Assembly: GCA_947683625.1 (NCBI GenBank)
Contig: CANTUR010000279.1
Span: 1,736,001 to 1,800,000, forward strand
Source: Mallotus nudiflorus
Lineage: Eukaryota > Streptophyta > Magnoliopsida > Malpighiales > Euphorbiaceae
DNA: 64,000 bases
Direction of reading: 5' to 3'
Part shown: in pieces, positions 1 to 10,842 of the stretch
Position numbering within the stretch: position 1 is the first letter of the stretch
Layout: each line of letters starts with the position of its first letter
Notes under the pieces: generated by a model
Database searches by the model: none
What the model was told of the DNA's origin: nothing
What the model saw: the letters and a program-made list of their open reading frames with translations, nothing else
Made by a program: the position numbers and the translations under genes

Positions 1-832
1 TATTAATCAAACATAATTAGTCAAAATTTAATTGATTTTGTATAGTAATGACCTAAACCAAAGTAATAATTTGTTGTATTTTTTTTAATAATCTTCCTTT
101 TTAAATTTTAATAAAAATGATAAAATATAACAAAAATAAATTTAATTCATGTCAATGGTTATCATAAATATTAATCATTACAATATTTTTTATATTAATA
201 TTGAGTACAACTGCATCCATCTATATTGATTAAGAGAAGTAGTAGTGATTGGCAATGAGATTTAGATTAAATAACATAGACTGAAGTCTTAAAACCTTTT
301 AAAAAATTTTACTTAATTAGTTCAATTATTGAAGTTTCAAGGACCTCCATCTAAACCTCATTCACAAGGCTAATGAATGGTATATACATGTACAGTACCT
401 TCAATGATTTCAGCTATAAGAGTTGGCATTAAAACTCTAGTAAATGACTTGCCAACAATATAAAATGGATTTGAATGAGGTTCAGATGGAGTTCCTTGAA
501 ACTTCAATAATTGAACTAATTAACTAAAATTTTTTGAAAGGTTTTAAGACTTCAACCTACACTATTTGATCTAAATCTCATTGGCATCCACTACTTCTCC
601 CAATCAATAAATGTGAATGCAACTATGCTCAATACTAATATGAAAAATATTATAATGATTAATATTAATGATAACCGATGACATGAATTAAATTTATTTT
701 TATTATATTTTATTATTTTTATTAAAATTTAAAAAATAAGATTATTCAAAAATGCAATAAATTATTACTTTAGTTTAGATCATTACTATACAAAATCAAC
801 TGAATTTTGACTAATTATGTTCAATTAATATA
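1..832. mobile_element. Large foldback inverted-repeat element
   Basis: The first ~380 bases and bases ~455-832 are long imperfect reverse complements around a ~75-base spacer. For example, the block near 12-50 containing ATTAGTCAAAATTTAATTG returns inverted near 785-820, and the AATGAGATTTAGAT block near 253 returns inverted near 570. The arms diverge by scattered substitutions and small indels. No coding capacity is visible. The structure fits a foldback or large MITE-type DNA element. Its left end may lie outside the window, so no target duplication can be called. Confidence 0.75.
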
Positions 833-833
833 T

Positions 834-1045
834 GTACAAAAAAGTATCCTGTGGCTTTTCCCTTTTGCACTTAGGTGACATGTGGTACACCATCGTTTTC
901 ACTTCAATGACAAATTAGTGATGTCATTAAGTAATTCTACGTGGTAGATGATGTGGCTCCATGTCATCTATCATCTGTCATATGTCCCTTTGCCGCATTG
1001 TCCCTTAAAGCAAAAAGTGTGAAACCACATGGTACTTTTTTGTAC
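834..1045. mobile_element. Small terminal-inverted-repeat element (MITE-like)
   Basis: GTACAAAAAAGTATCCTGTGG at 834-854 returns inverted at 1025-1045, with two mismatches near the centre. The interior holds GTGG/CACAT-rich sequence and no ORF. It abuts the foldback element directly, so it could be an independent MITE or part of a larger composite: a second weaker inverted pair (AAAAAAACCCA near 1053 and TGGGTTTTTTTG near 1545) encloses it on the right. Confidence 0.45.
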
Positions 1046-1339
1046 TTTACCCAAAAAAACCCACTTTGTCAACTACTTTAATATAATTATTAAAACCCTA
1101 ACTATTGTTTCATCCTAAATTTACTACAAATAAAAACCCTAAATCTTTTTTACCTCCTTTATTTACAAGAACATGGAAGCTCCTACGAATTTGGACATTA
1201 ACTTTTTCTTATAAAAAAAACCACGTTTTTCTTACCTTTGAGTAATCCATTCCCTTTTTTGGCTTCACCACTTCAAAGACCACAATTCTTGGCTTTATCA
1301 CTTTAAGGACTATAAATACACGTTGTCAATGTTAGGATA

Positions 1340-1446
1340 AAGTGACACACTCATGGATTAAGAAAGGAGAAAGTGACACACTCATGGTTTAAGAAAGAAG
1401 AAAGAGACACTCATGGATTAAAAGAAGGAGAAAAAGACACTCAAGA
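1340..1446 (+). repeat. ~36-bp tandem repeat, about three copies
   Basis: A unit containing GACACACTCATGGATTAAGAA followed by a purine stretch repeats about three times, with progressive decay (GACACTCATGG, then GACACTCAAGA). It is non-coding in both strands. Confidence 0.6.
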
Positions 1447-2408
1447 TAGAAAAATGCAAAAGAGACAAAGATAGTTAGGGTTTGACTTAGTGAAATAGTA
1501 TAAAAATATTGTATAAGGGGAAAGAGGGAAACTTTGTAACTAGAATGGGTTTTTTTGTAACTAATGGGCAAAAAGTCATTTTAACTCTACTTAATGATGT
1601 CTTATGAAGAAATCTTACAGAGGGGGCAAACAGTCCAAAGTAAAAATTTCAAGGGCTATTTAATTGATTTTTATAAAAGTATGGACGAAGTAGTTAGCTA
1701 GCCAAACCTCAAGGGTAATACTAATTTATCCTTGTAAATAATTAGTAAAGTAATTTAATTTATAAACAGATTTTATATCTAAACGTGTTAAATGTACAAG
1801 TAACTAATGAAATTATTGAGTTACAAAATTTTTAACTTTGTAATGATTACAACTTTATTTATAAATTACTTTTCTTTTTATTAACATTATTTAGTTATAA
1901 AATTAAAAATTAGTTAATACGTACTACCTAGTTTAATTTTAATGGAAACATAATAATAGTGTGAGCGGTGGTGTAAGCACCTAATTTTAGGATGGTTGAG
2001 TTTGGATACGATGGAGAACTCCAATGATGAAAATTTGTTACAAATAGGTTTATAGATATTGATTTTTTCAATCTTAAAGCTTAATTGCAATCTTTTTAAG
2101 GACTTAATTGTAATGTTTTCTTTAAGGACCTAATTGAAAAGTTTTAATTCTTTCAGAGGTTCTTTTATAATTAAACATTAAAAAATTACCGATAAAAAAT
2201 ATGTAATTCCGATCAAAATTATAGATTTTTTATCAGAATTATGGAATTCCGATCGAAATTCCACAATTCCAATAGAAAATATACAATTCTGATCGGTGGA
2301 GTTTTTATTATATTTTTATGAAAAATCCATTTATTTAATTTCTGATTGGTTTAAAAATAATTAAAATAAATAAATAAATACAATTATCCTATTCTTTATG
2401 AGTTTTTT

Positions 2409-2435
2409 GGGGGGGGGGGGGGGGGGGGGTGGGGG
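2409..2435 (+). repeat. Homopolymeric G run
   Basis: Twenty-one consecutive G residues (2409-2429), one T, then five G. It could form a G-quadruplex on this strand. The exact length of such a run is often unreliable in sequence data. Confidence 0.85.
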
Positions 2436-2706
2436 AGAGCATAGAGCTTTAAAGGGAAAAAAATATTTTTTTTGTATACATTGTTTTTTAAGTTTCTTAA
2501 AGAACATAGTTAAGCCTAAGAAATAAAAATCAAGCTACAAACTTATTCAAACATTTAATCAATCAAACTCTAAGGAGCAAATTAATACTACATCACACCA
2601 AACCTCATCCTTTTTCTTTTCTTATTTTCTTTTCTTTATTTGTATTCATCTTTTTAATATTTCTTTTTCTTTATTCTTTTTTTAATCTAAAAATTTTTTT
2701 ATTATT

Positions 2707-4001
2707 GTTTTGTTTTTTTAATGATGATGATGGGAATGCTCTGAACCATGGAGATCTGATTGATCAAATAAAATACCCTTGAAAGTCCATGGAATACCAT
2801 GGATTTAATTCAGTTATGATTTTCACATAGATTTTAGGGTTCTTTCTTTTATTATTCTATATTTTTATTTATTTGGTTTATTGGGCTATGTATTTAATTA
2901 GTTTTTTGTATTCTCTGTATGTAGAAATTGTAATAGCCCTAATAGTGGGAATAATGAATATTTACTTTTTTATATTAAAATTAATTAGTAATTAGGTTCA
3001 TTTGGTAAAACCTAAATTTAAATCAATGATGGCATTAGTTAATTTAGGTTGCATGAAATCAAATTAGGTATTTTTAGAAAAAATAATTTAATTACATGTT
3101 TGATATTTTTTATTTGATTGTTTTAGTATTTTATTTTATTTTTATGTTTTTGGGCTTATTTGTTTATTTTTATGCATTTTAGGCCCCAAGCCCATGTTTA
3201 GGGTTAATCCATTTAAAATAGGCTTGTAATTGGATTTTATGTTTTCATTAACTTTTAAATTAATTTAGGCCCATTAGGTTAATTTAGATTTCGGCCCACC
3301 TTTTAGTTATTAAAATTAATTTAGACATAGCCTAGTCCATTAAAGCATCTTTTCTTTCTCTTAAAATAAATAGGCTTAGGCTCATTTTTCACTTAAATTA
3401 AAATTAATTAGAACTAGGTCCATTAATTCAAAACCAATCCAACTCATTTCTATAAAAATTAATAGACCTAGGCCCATTTCTTTAGAATTAAAAAAGTAGA
3501 TTTAATTCACTACTTTAATTAAAATGTAGGCCCATATTTAGTTCTATTTCACTTATAAATAAAATATAGACTTAGTTAACCTAATTAAAATTAACATAGT
3601 TTAGACTAATTTAGGGACGTCTCGTTATATGAATGCAATTTTTATGTGTCATTTCATGACTAGTTGTCTTGGGTTAGATGAATGATAATTAGGGTTTAAA
3701 ATGAAATTGCATGTAATTAAAGAATAAGGTAATTAATTAATAAACTAATTCTAAATGAACACAAGACTAAGAGAAGTTGGTATTTCGTATATAGAATCTC
3801 CTTGTTGTGGTGTTAACTTTCTTTTAGAGAATCAAGTTACCACCACCTTTGATTTGTCCTAGTTATTACCCTGGGTGGCCACTCCTCATCTCCACACTAT
3901 GTCTTTATGAAATAGTAGTGTGTTCTCTAGAGCCCTGATCTAAAATAGTGTCGTGGTTGCTAAACTCTTGGAAGTGTGCTAAACCCCACCATTTATAAGC
4001 A
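2707..4001. repeat. Solo-LTR-like repeat, family L copy 1
   Basis: This block aligns along its length, in the same orientation, with 55261-56503. Shared landmarks are GTAGATTTTAG-like sequence after CCATGGATTTAATT, AAAATTAATTAGTAATTAGG, and ATCAAGTTACCACCACCTTT. The right ends match at 13 aligned positions with few differences (CCATTTATAAGCA versus CCATCTACAAACA). The other copy has TG...CA ends and a possible 5-bp duplication, so I read both as solo LTRs of one family. The right end abuts or slightly overlaps the start of the Tat/Ogre LTR, so the exact junction at 3994-4001 is uncertain. Confidence 0.6.
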
Positions 4002-5984
4002 GGGTTAAGTGTGCACCCAACTATTTGGTGACCACGGCACTATATGAGTTCAGAGCCCACTAGGAAATACAAAAAGAGCTTGTGGCCTAAAATGGAGATG
4101 GAGTCCCCACCCGGATAAAAGCTGGGACACACTATACAGTAATTGGATTCCACAAAGGTTCTTAGAAGCCATCATTAGAGATCGAGTTCAAAAATTGGGT
4201 ATGGGCTTTTGGAATGTCCATCCAACCTTTGCAGTTGGCCTCCGTGTGTGTTTCTTATTTTATTACCTTTGATTATTTAAATTATTTCCTTATTTTAATA
4301 TGGATTGCAATCATTTCCAATTTTATATTTTAGTCTGAGTTTGTATATTAGTCTTATTTTCATGCTTATAGCCCTACATTCAATACACATAAAACAAATA
4401 ATAATAATTTAAAACCATACATTCCAAATGAATGGGGGAAGGGATTAAGGATTATAATATTTTGTTCAAAGAAACATAAAATAAACAAAAAAAATAAACC
4501 ATAAATAAACCAAAAATAAACTAATTAATAATACAAATAAAACCTCTCAAGAACTAATTAATAGAATAACTACTTGATGATTAAAAATCACTAAACAATC
4601 CCTGAAATAAATATAAATTAGACCTTTCTTATAATTAACAATAATATTCATAAAATAACTAATAAGTATGATTTATAAGAAATAGAAATAAAACCATAAA
4701 ATAGTCCACAAATAACCAAATAATATTGTATAATAATAACATTAAGCAACATAGCAACCATGCATAAAATCAATATATATAACAAGAAAAAAATGGGAAT
4801 TATGCAAAATATACAAAATAAGCATAAAAAAAATGAAAGAAGACTTGTAGGATCCTGATAAAGCAATGACGCCTCTTCAAAGAGGCATTGCTTTTTCAAA
4901 GAGGAGTCACTTTTTCAAAGACGAGTTGCTTTTTCAAAAAGGCGTCGCCTCCTGACTTGGAGGCAATCTTATATCACCACAATGAGAAGGGGCAATGCCT
5001 CTATGAAGAGACTGGCCTCTTTAATAGACCCTGCAGCATACTACACATCTTAATTTTTAATAAACTTTGAAAACAAGATAAACAAGTAAACACTGTTACA
5101 AATACACAAAGATTAACAACCAGTACTCAATGTTTCACATATTCATGCTTTTATATGACCTTAAATAAGCAATAAAACTCATGAAAATAAGCAAGAGAGT
5201 AATAAATCAAAAGCTTTTAATGAAATGAAGAACATAAAGTTTGAAAATACGGACTCTTAATGGTTTGGATGAGTTGATGCTCCTAACTAAGCCCTAGAGC
5301 TTGGTTTCTTGATTTGCATACTTTGAATATGAAAGACTCATCTTCCTTCTTAAGAAAATTAAGTCTTTTAGCTCTAAAATACTTTTTCTTTTTTTTTCTT
5401 CTTTCCTTTTTCTTTTTCTTTTCTCTCTATTTTCTTTTTTTTCCCTTTTTCTAGAGACTAAAAGTCTAGCCTCTTTTCAAACAAAAAAAGTACTATCTCT
5501 TTTGCCCATACTCTTCCTTTTAAGCCTCTTTCTCTTTTTGCCTTTTTCAATTCCCAACCCACTCACTCTCACCCTCTCCCCCTCCTTTTTATCATTCCCC
5601 ATGCCTTTTTTTTCCTTTTTCGTACCTATTTCCCTTTCTTTTATATTTAAAAATGTCTTAAATTAGAGGCAGGTAGGCCTTAGCTGCTACCATTAATGGC
5701 ATTTAATGTTACAGAGGGTGGGTATAAAGAGGTGCTACCTTTTTTATCAAGCATCACCTCACCGATGCTCATAATGAAGAGGCAATGTCTTTTTATTGGT
5801 GATCACCTTTTCACCCAGGCCAAGTCTAGGCCTTTGGACCAAAATGCAATGGGCTTGGGCTTGAATTTGGTGTTTTAGGCTTTTAAGTCTATTTTAGAGA
5901 GCTTTTAGGCTTCTTTTGCATTCAAAACTCATACTTTCTCATCATCGGGCTTTCATTGCGAGTCAATCAAACTGAAGGTGTCCA
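3994..5984 (-). repeat. 3' LTR of the Tat/Ogre element
   Basis: It matches 26623-28511 along its length. Examples are GGCTTTTGGAATG near 4206 and 26834, TTATTACCTTTGATTATTT near 4260 and 26890, the pyrimidine tract near 5390 and 27920, and AACTGAAGGTGTCCA at the right end. It is about 100 bases longer than the other copy, partly through an expanded 19-bp tandem near 4868-4947. The outer end is TATAAG where the other LTR has TGTAAG. Confidence 0.8.
4868..4947 (+). repeat. 19-bp tandem repeat in the LTR, four copies
   Basis: Four successive units of the type GC(C/T)T(C/T)TTCAAAGAGGCATT occupy this stretch. The other LTR has a single degenerate unit at about 27476-27495 followed by a different spacer. 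The array was therefore expanded in one LTR, or contracted in the other, after insertion. Confidence 0.7.
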
Positions 5985-6001
5985 TAGTTTGCCCCTTTAT
6001 T
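5985..6001 (-). promoter_or_regulatory. Polypurine tract of the Tat/Ogre element
   Basis: Read on the minus strand, AATAAAGGGGCAAACTA immediately precedes the TG that opens the 3' LTR. Position and purine bias fit the plus-strand primer site for reverse transcription. Confidence 0.6.
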
Positions 6002-6156
6002 TTTTCAAAAAATTGAATTTCAAGAAATTAATTTTTTTAAAAAGTAATATATATATAAAAGGATTAAAGGATAAAAATAACATACCTGACCTTCGAACTT
6101 TACTCGACTGTTAGCCTCAGGAATTCAAACTCAAGAGGTCAAACTTTAACTCAAAA

Positions 6157-6806
6157 TGTGACTATAATCCTCATATTTTCTTGGCCCAATTAGCCACTCA
6201 TTATAGTTTTGCACGATTATTGAGTTTTCCTAGCTCGAGAAGTCACTAAATAAAAGAAGATGAAAATGTGACCATAATCCTCAGGTTTTCCTAGCCCGAT
6301 TAGCCACTTATTATAGTTTAGCGTGATTCCCAAGTTTTTTGGCTCAATGAGTCACTCAGTAAAGGAAGATGAAAATGTGACTATGATCCTTGAATTTTCC
6401 TAGCCTGATTAGCCACTCATTATAGTTTGGCGTAATTCCCAAGTTTTCCTAACTCAAGAAGTCACTCAGTAAAAAAAGATGAAAACCATGATCCTTAGGT
6501 TTTCCTGGCCCAATCATCCATTCATTATAGTTTGGCATGATTCCTAAGTTTTCTTGGCTTAAAAATTCACCCAGTAAAAGAAGATGAATATGTGATTATG
6601 ATCCTCAGGTTTTCCTAGCTTGTTCAGCCATTCATTTTAGTTTGGCATGATTCTTAAATTTTCCTAGCTCAATAAGTCAAACAGTAAAATAAAATGAAAA
6701 TGTGTTAGTGATCCTCAGGTTTTCTTGGCCCGATCAATCACTTATTATAGTTTGGCATGATTTCCAAGTTTTCTTGGTTCAAGAAGTCATTTACTAAAAA
6801 AAGATG
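6157..6806 (-). repeat. ~108-bp tandem array, six copies, in the retroelement 3' region
   Basis: Six consecutive units share ATGTGAC.ATGATCCTCAG, TTTTCCTAGCC, ATTATAGTTTGGC.TGATT, AAGTCACTCAGTAAAAGAAG and GATGAAA. Units run near 6157, 6267, 6376, 6485, 6590 and 6700, each 104-110 bases long. They lie between the 3' LTR and the plant-mobile-domain gene. Tat/Ogre elements are known to carry hypervariable tandem repeats here that can seed satellite DNA. Confidence 0.85.
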
Positions 6807-7005
6807 TAGTTCAAGGATTCAAACCCAACTAAACATTCCTTGCAATGTGTACTTTGGGGATTTAACCTCGACTAGATGCTTCTTATGATTTACACTTTGG
6901 GGATTCAAACTTGACTAAAAACATATCAAAAAGGAAGATGCACTTTGAGGATTCAAACATGACCAAACATTCTCAATGACATGCAATTTGAGGATTCAAA
7001 TGGGC
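6806..7005. repeat. Second short tandem array (~55-60 bp unit)
   Basis: A motif of the form ACTTTGGGGATTCAAAC.TGACTAAACATTC recurs about four times with spacer decay. It directly follows the six-copy array and is unrelated to it in sequence. Confidence 0.6.
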
Positions 7006-7645
7006 TTCATCCTCCTCCTTTCTTTTCTTTTCAATAAGTCTTCCTCTTTTTCCCTTCTACTTTGACATATAAATTCTTTTTCCTTTTTTCAAAGCCAGTT
7101 TCACTTTTACTTTCAAATTCTTTTTTTTTCTTTCTTTTCTTTTCTTTTACTCTTGAAATCCTTTATCACTATAAACATCGTATAGACCCCGAATTTACCT
7201 ACATAAGACCTAATGACTCCCTCAGTACACCCCCTACGTAGTTTTGAGCTCAACATTAGAGATAATATCCCCTTTTTTGTAGATGAGTGATCCCATATCT
7301 GCGAATTGGCTATGAGAGAGGTTAGTACCTGATTTCTTTGATTTTTCCTCCAAATAATATTAAATAACATTGGATTACTATTTATAGATGCATGTTTATC
7401 ATTTAACCAAAAAAAATTGATTTCATTAAATAAAATTATAAAAATTGAACCATTCTATCATATCACCAACATGAATAGGTGTCACCCCTTTGATCAGGAG
7501 ATCGCTTCATCATAATGAGGTGGTTGCCTCTTCGCATAAGGCAATCACCTTTTAGCTAAAAGGCATCGTTCGCGTCATTGATGAAGTTAAAAAAACTGAC
7601 TTTATTCACATAAATAGTAATTCAACTCCTTATTTTGTTCCTATA
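7006..7645. other. Non-coding stretch upstream of the plant-mobile-domain gene
   Basis: It begins with a T/C-rich tract (7010-7150). The middle has no recognised coding sequence. From 7480 to 7570 GAGGC/GCCTC motifs like those in the LTR recur. It ends with a T-rich stretch and TTCCTATAG, which resembles a plant splice acceptor directly before the first recognisable protein-like sequence. An upstream exon could be hidden here but was not identified. Confidence 0.45.
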
Positions 7646-9774
7646 GCTCGATGCCCACACCCTCAAGGGTGTTGGGAATGTCAGTGGTGCCTATATCGAG
7701 TATGATGAGCTCATAAATGAGGTGAAGACTCGTATTTGTGATACTAAATTTTCTAATTTCATTCTTGCACATCTGATGCAGAGGGGCATATAGATTACCA
7801 GCCTCTATATGCTCTGATGAATAGATGGTCTAACACTACTCACACATTCCACCTTCCTTTAGGGAAGTTTACCCTTAATCCAATTGCTTTTGCTATTATC
7901 ACTAGAATTATGTGTGCAGGGGATTCTATTCCTCTTGATGCAAGTCTGCATCGCCTATCTCCATACCATTATACTTTCATTGACCTTCTGCTTAGCATGG
8001 TCCCAGATATAAAAGGGATATACATAGTAAAGCTCGATTCTATTAGGAGCTTCTATACCTATGCTAGAGTTAAGGTGGCTACCATACCTCATCAGATGTA
8101 TCAGGTAGTGCATGCATTCCTTGTTTACTTATTGGGCACCACTCTCTTTATAAAAATTGCCAATTCTATAAACTTGAGCTTTCTAATGCCCCTGAGAGAT
8201 ATGGACCTAGTGGCATCATATGACTGGGGCAGTTATGCTCTAGCTTATCTATATAGGGGTGTAGATGAGCTAGTGCATAGAGCCAAAAGGCTTTGTGGTT
8301 TCTAGCATGCTATTTTGGTACTTCCCTCCTCTTTTACTATTAAGTTCCATTTCAAATACTATTATCATGATTTTTTAACATTTCTTCCTTTCTCTTACAG
8401 GATTAGGCTCTAGAGCTGTAGCTGATTATAGGGATCTCTCATGTTAGTGACACTCCTTTTCCTACTATGGCGAGATAGGGCCCCAATCACTTTTGGAGGA
8501 GACTAGTTGCTCACGTGCATATTCATCGTAAGTGACTGAACACTCTCACACATTATGAGGTAGGTACCTACAAAAATAATTATAATTAGCAACACATTTA
8601 TGAATTAAATTCATTCACTTACTAGCTTATTTTCACCATTGTGCACAGATTTATGGGGTCCCTATATTGGATGGTCTTATGCCATAGTCCACTTAATTCT
8701 ACTATTTAGGAGGAGGGTACTACTTTGAGGATTTGATTTTGAGTTTAGTACCTCGACAAGAGGGTACACCAATGGCGGATGGGCGCTCGAGTGAGATGAG
8801 CACCCCTCGCTCCTCCCCAACATATTTTTTGGGCATATGAGTTAGAGGGAGACAAGCTTGATTAGGCTCTAATGGGAGATGATGCTTCAAATTATTATGA
8901 GAGAAGGAAGTCTCAATATGCGGACTTCACATGAGCTTATCTCCTATAGAGGGTGCCTTTACCTGCACCTACACCTCAAGTAAGCATGCAATTCTATTAA
9001 ACATGTTATTTCACATTTATGTTTGTGGATACTATTTCCTAACTAAATTTCATTAGTAGGTGCCAACTAGGGCACCAACCCTTCATCCTAGGCCTACTAT
9101 ACTTAAGAGACCCTATTATTAACCCCGTATTATGCCTAGTGGTGAAGGTACCTCTTTAGCACACTACCTACTAAAAGGCCTTTTAGTTTTAAGTCTCAAA
9201 TGATAACTAGTAGGCTTGCTTCCACTCCTGACTTATTGACCTGTTGCTGGGTGCCTTTAAGTAAGCTCTCTCATTAGTTCTTAATGCTAGACAGGAGCTT
9301 GGAGCTAAAGTTCTTACCAGAGGCCATTACACATGTTAGTTCCCTTCTTTCAAAGTCATATTCTAAAATTTAACTTAACACATGATTAATTCTAATAATA
9401 TATTAATTACATAGATACCTCAAGATCAAGGAGAGTATATGTATAAGGTGATTGAGGCCTATCAAGACTTCTTGATGCAGATGACATAGCAATGAAAGAT
9501 AATAACTATGACTTATTTCTACATGTATGCATGCTCTCATGATTTCTTACCTTTTATTTCATCTTGACAAGACCGAGATGAGGTTAGTTATGCCAAGATT
9601 ACTCCTCTTGAGTGTCAATTTATTGCTCTCCAGGTTGAGAGTGATAAGGATAAGGATGACATGAGTGATGAACATGCTAAGGATGAAAGCAATGATGAGG
9701 GAGCTTATTCTGTTGATGATCATGTGGATGTCCCTACCAATAAGGGAGCTTATCAGCATGGAGATGATGAGTAG
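7646..9774 (+). pseudogene. Antisense plant-mobile-domain gene with introns, inside the Tat/Ogre element
   Basis: The first exon encodes LMQRGI, then RWSNTTHTFHLPLGKFTLNP, then YLLGTTLFIK and YDWGSYALAYLYRGVDELVH. This is the signature of the plant mobile domain (aminotransferase-like, PMD) seen in MAIL/MAIN proteins and many transposable elements. A frameshift near 7795 joins frames. Likely introns follow: acceptor TTCTCTTACAG at 8400, GTAGGT...GCACAG at 8560-8648, GTAAGC...GTAG at 8980-9059 with a CTAAC branch-like site, GTTAGT...CATAG at 9335-9414, and acceptor TTGACAAG at 9571. The last exon encodes an acidic tail (ESDKDKDDMSDEHAKDESND) ending at a TAG near 9772-9774. The gene runs opposite to the retroelement, so its introns would survive retrotransposition. 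Several stops make it a pseudogene. The biochemical role is unknown; family members act in gene silencing and genome stability. Confidence 0.75.
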
Positions 9775-10842
9775 AGGGATAGTCCAGAGGCATATTAGTA
9801 TAGGATCATTTTGATTAGAGACACTTTTGCTGTTTTGCACTATAGATCTATTACCTTTTGAATTAACCTCTCATCTTAGTATTTTCATACTTTGCACTAG
9901 ATGAATGATGCAACTTTTAAATTTAAGTTTTAGTTGAACTTTAAATCAATTGAGGAATTTTTCATTACTGAAATGCTTTTCTCTTGAATTTGCATGTACT
10001 ATACAATCATTTTGTAGCAACACAAAAGTACACCCACTACTATTAGAGAGGCATTACCTATTCATAGAGGCATCACTTCTTTATGAAGAGGTGATAGAGA
10101 ATCACCTTAACACATAGAGACATCACCTGATCATAGAGGCAATCTCCTAACTCTTCTTCAAAATCCCTAATTTCCTATTCACACAAATCCTCTTCATTCT
10201 CTCTCTCTCTAAATAGTAATCCAACCTCTTAAAATGATGGAAAGAAGCTTAAAATAGCTATAACCAATCTTGAAAAGCTTGCATGGTGGATCATGGGCTA
10301 GATTAGAGCCATTTTATCTATATGTTTTCCAATATCTATATGTTAGGAAGATTAATTTCCCATTTCTCCATGTTCTTGCTCAATTTTGGGATCCTTAAAA
10401 ATATATCTTCATATTCAACACAATAGAGTTATTTCTCCTACTAGAGGAATTCGAAGTATCTTAGGTTCTCAGATGGATTCTGCTTGTCAGATCATGATTC
10501 CAATAGTTGAAAGCCCAGCTCTACACTCCATCAAATACCAAATGGCTAGGTTATTCAACCTTTTCCCTCAGTCTTCTCTTTGCTTTTATCTTTAATAATG
10601 AGGTTCTAATAAGCTCTTTTCTCAAAGCTATTATGACTGTAGATAGCAATAAGGTTTACTGGCCTTAGATGATTGCCCTTTGCCTATATGCTCAATTTCT
10701 ATTGGTTTCCCTTTCTATCAACTATAACCCGAAGGTTCTTCACATTCTAGACTAAGTGGAAGCTGGCCTAAATCCTTTCCCTCTTGTCCTGGCAAAGAAC
10801 ATCATTGGGCTTGACAACTTTTCTGAAACTAGGTGATTCTCA
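9775..10842. other. Retroelement 3' region remnant with GAGGC hairpin motifs
   Basis: No confident coding sequence. Around 10040-10140 GAGGCATTACCT, GAGGCATCACTTC, GAGGTGATAGAGAATCACC and GAGGCAATCTCC recur, similar to motifs in the LTR. A 69-codon ORF at 10386-10595 has no recognisable domain. The stretch ends at the nested Tekay-like element. Confidence 0.45.

Larger units (their letters stand above)
1046..2706. other. AT-rich non-coding interval with short repeats
   Basis: No gene is supported here. The interval contains tandem GACACACTCATGGATTAAG-type units (about 1340-1446) and a cluster of degenerate AATTCCGATCGAAATT-like motifs at about 2187-2300. A run of 21 G, then T and five G, lies at 2409-2435. 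A pyrimidine-rich tract occupies 2600-2700. Short ORFs here are uninterpretable. Confidence 0.6.

Noticed and set aside
1053..1562. Larger inverted-repeat transposon around 1053-1562
   Set aside because: Only short A/T-rich matches support the ends and no target duplication was found.
6157..6806. Regularly spaced repeats as a CRISPR-like array
   Set aside because: Units are contiguous 108-bp tandem copies without unique spacers, in a plant retroelement.
7113..7370. 85-codon minus-strand ORF
   Set aside because: Lysine/arginine-rich end comes from a T/C tract and the remainder matches no family I know.
10386..10595. 69-codon ORF between the plant-mobile-domain gene and the Tekay insertion
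   Set aside because: No domain, no neighbour in frame, and length expected by chance.
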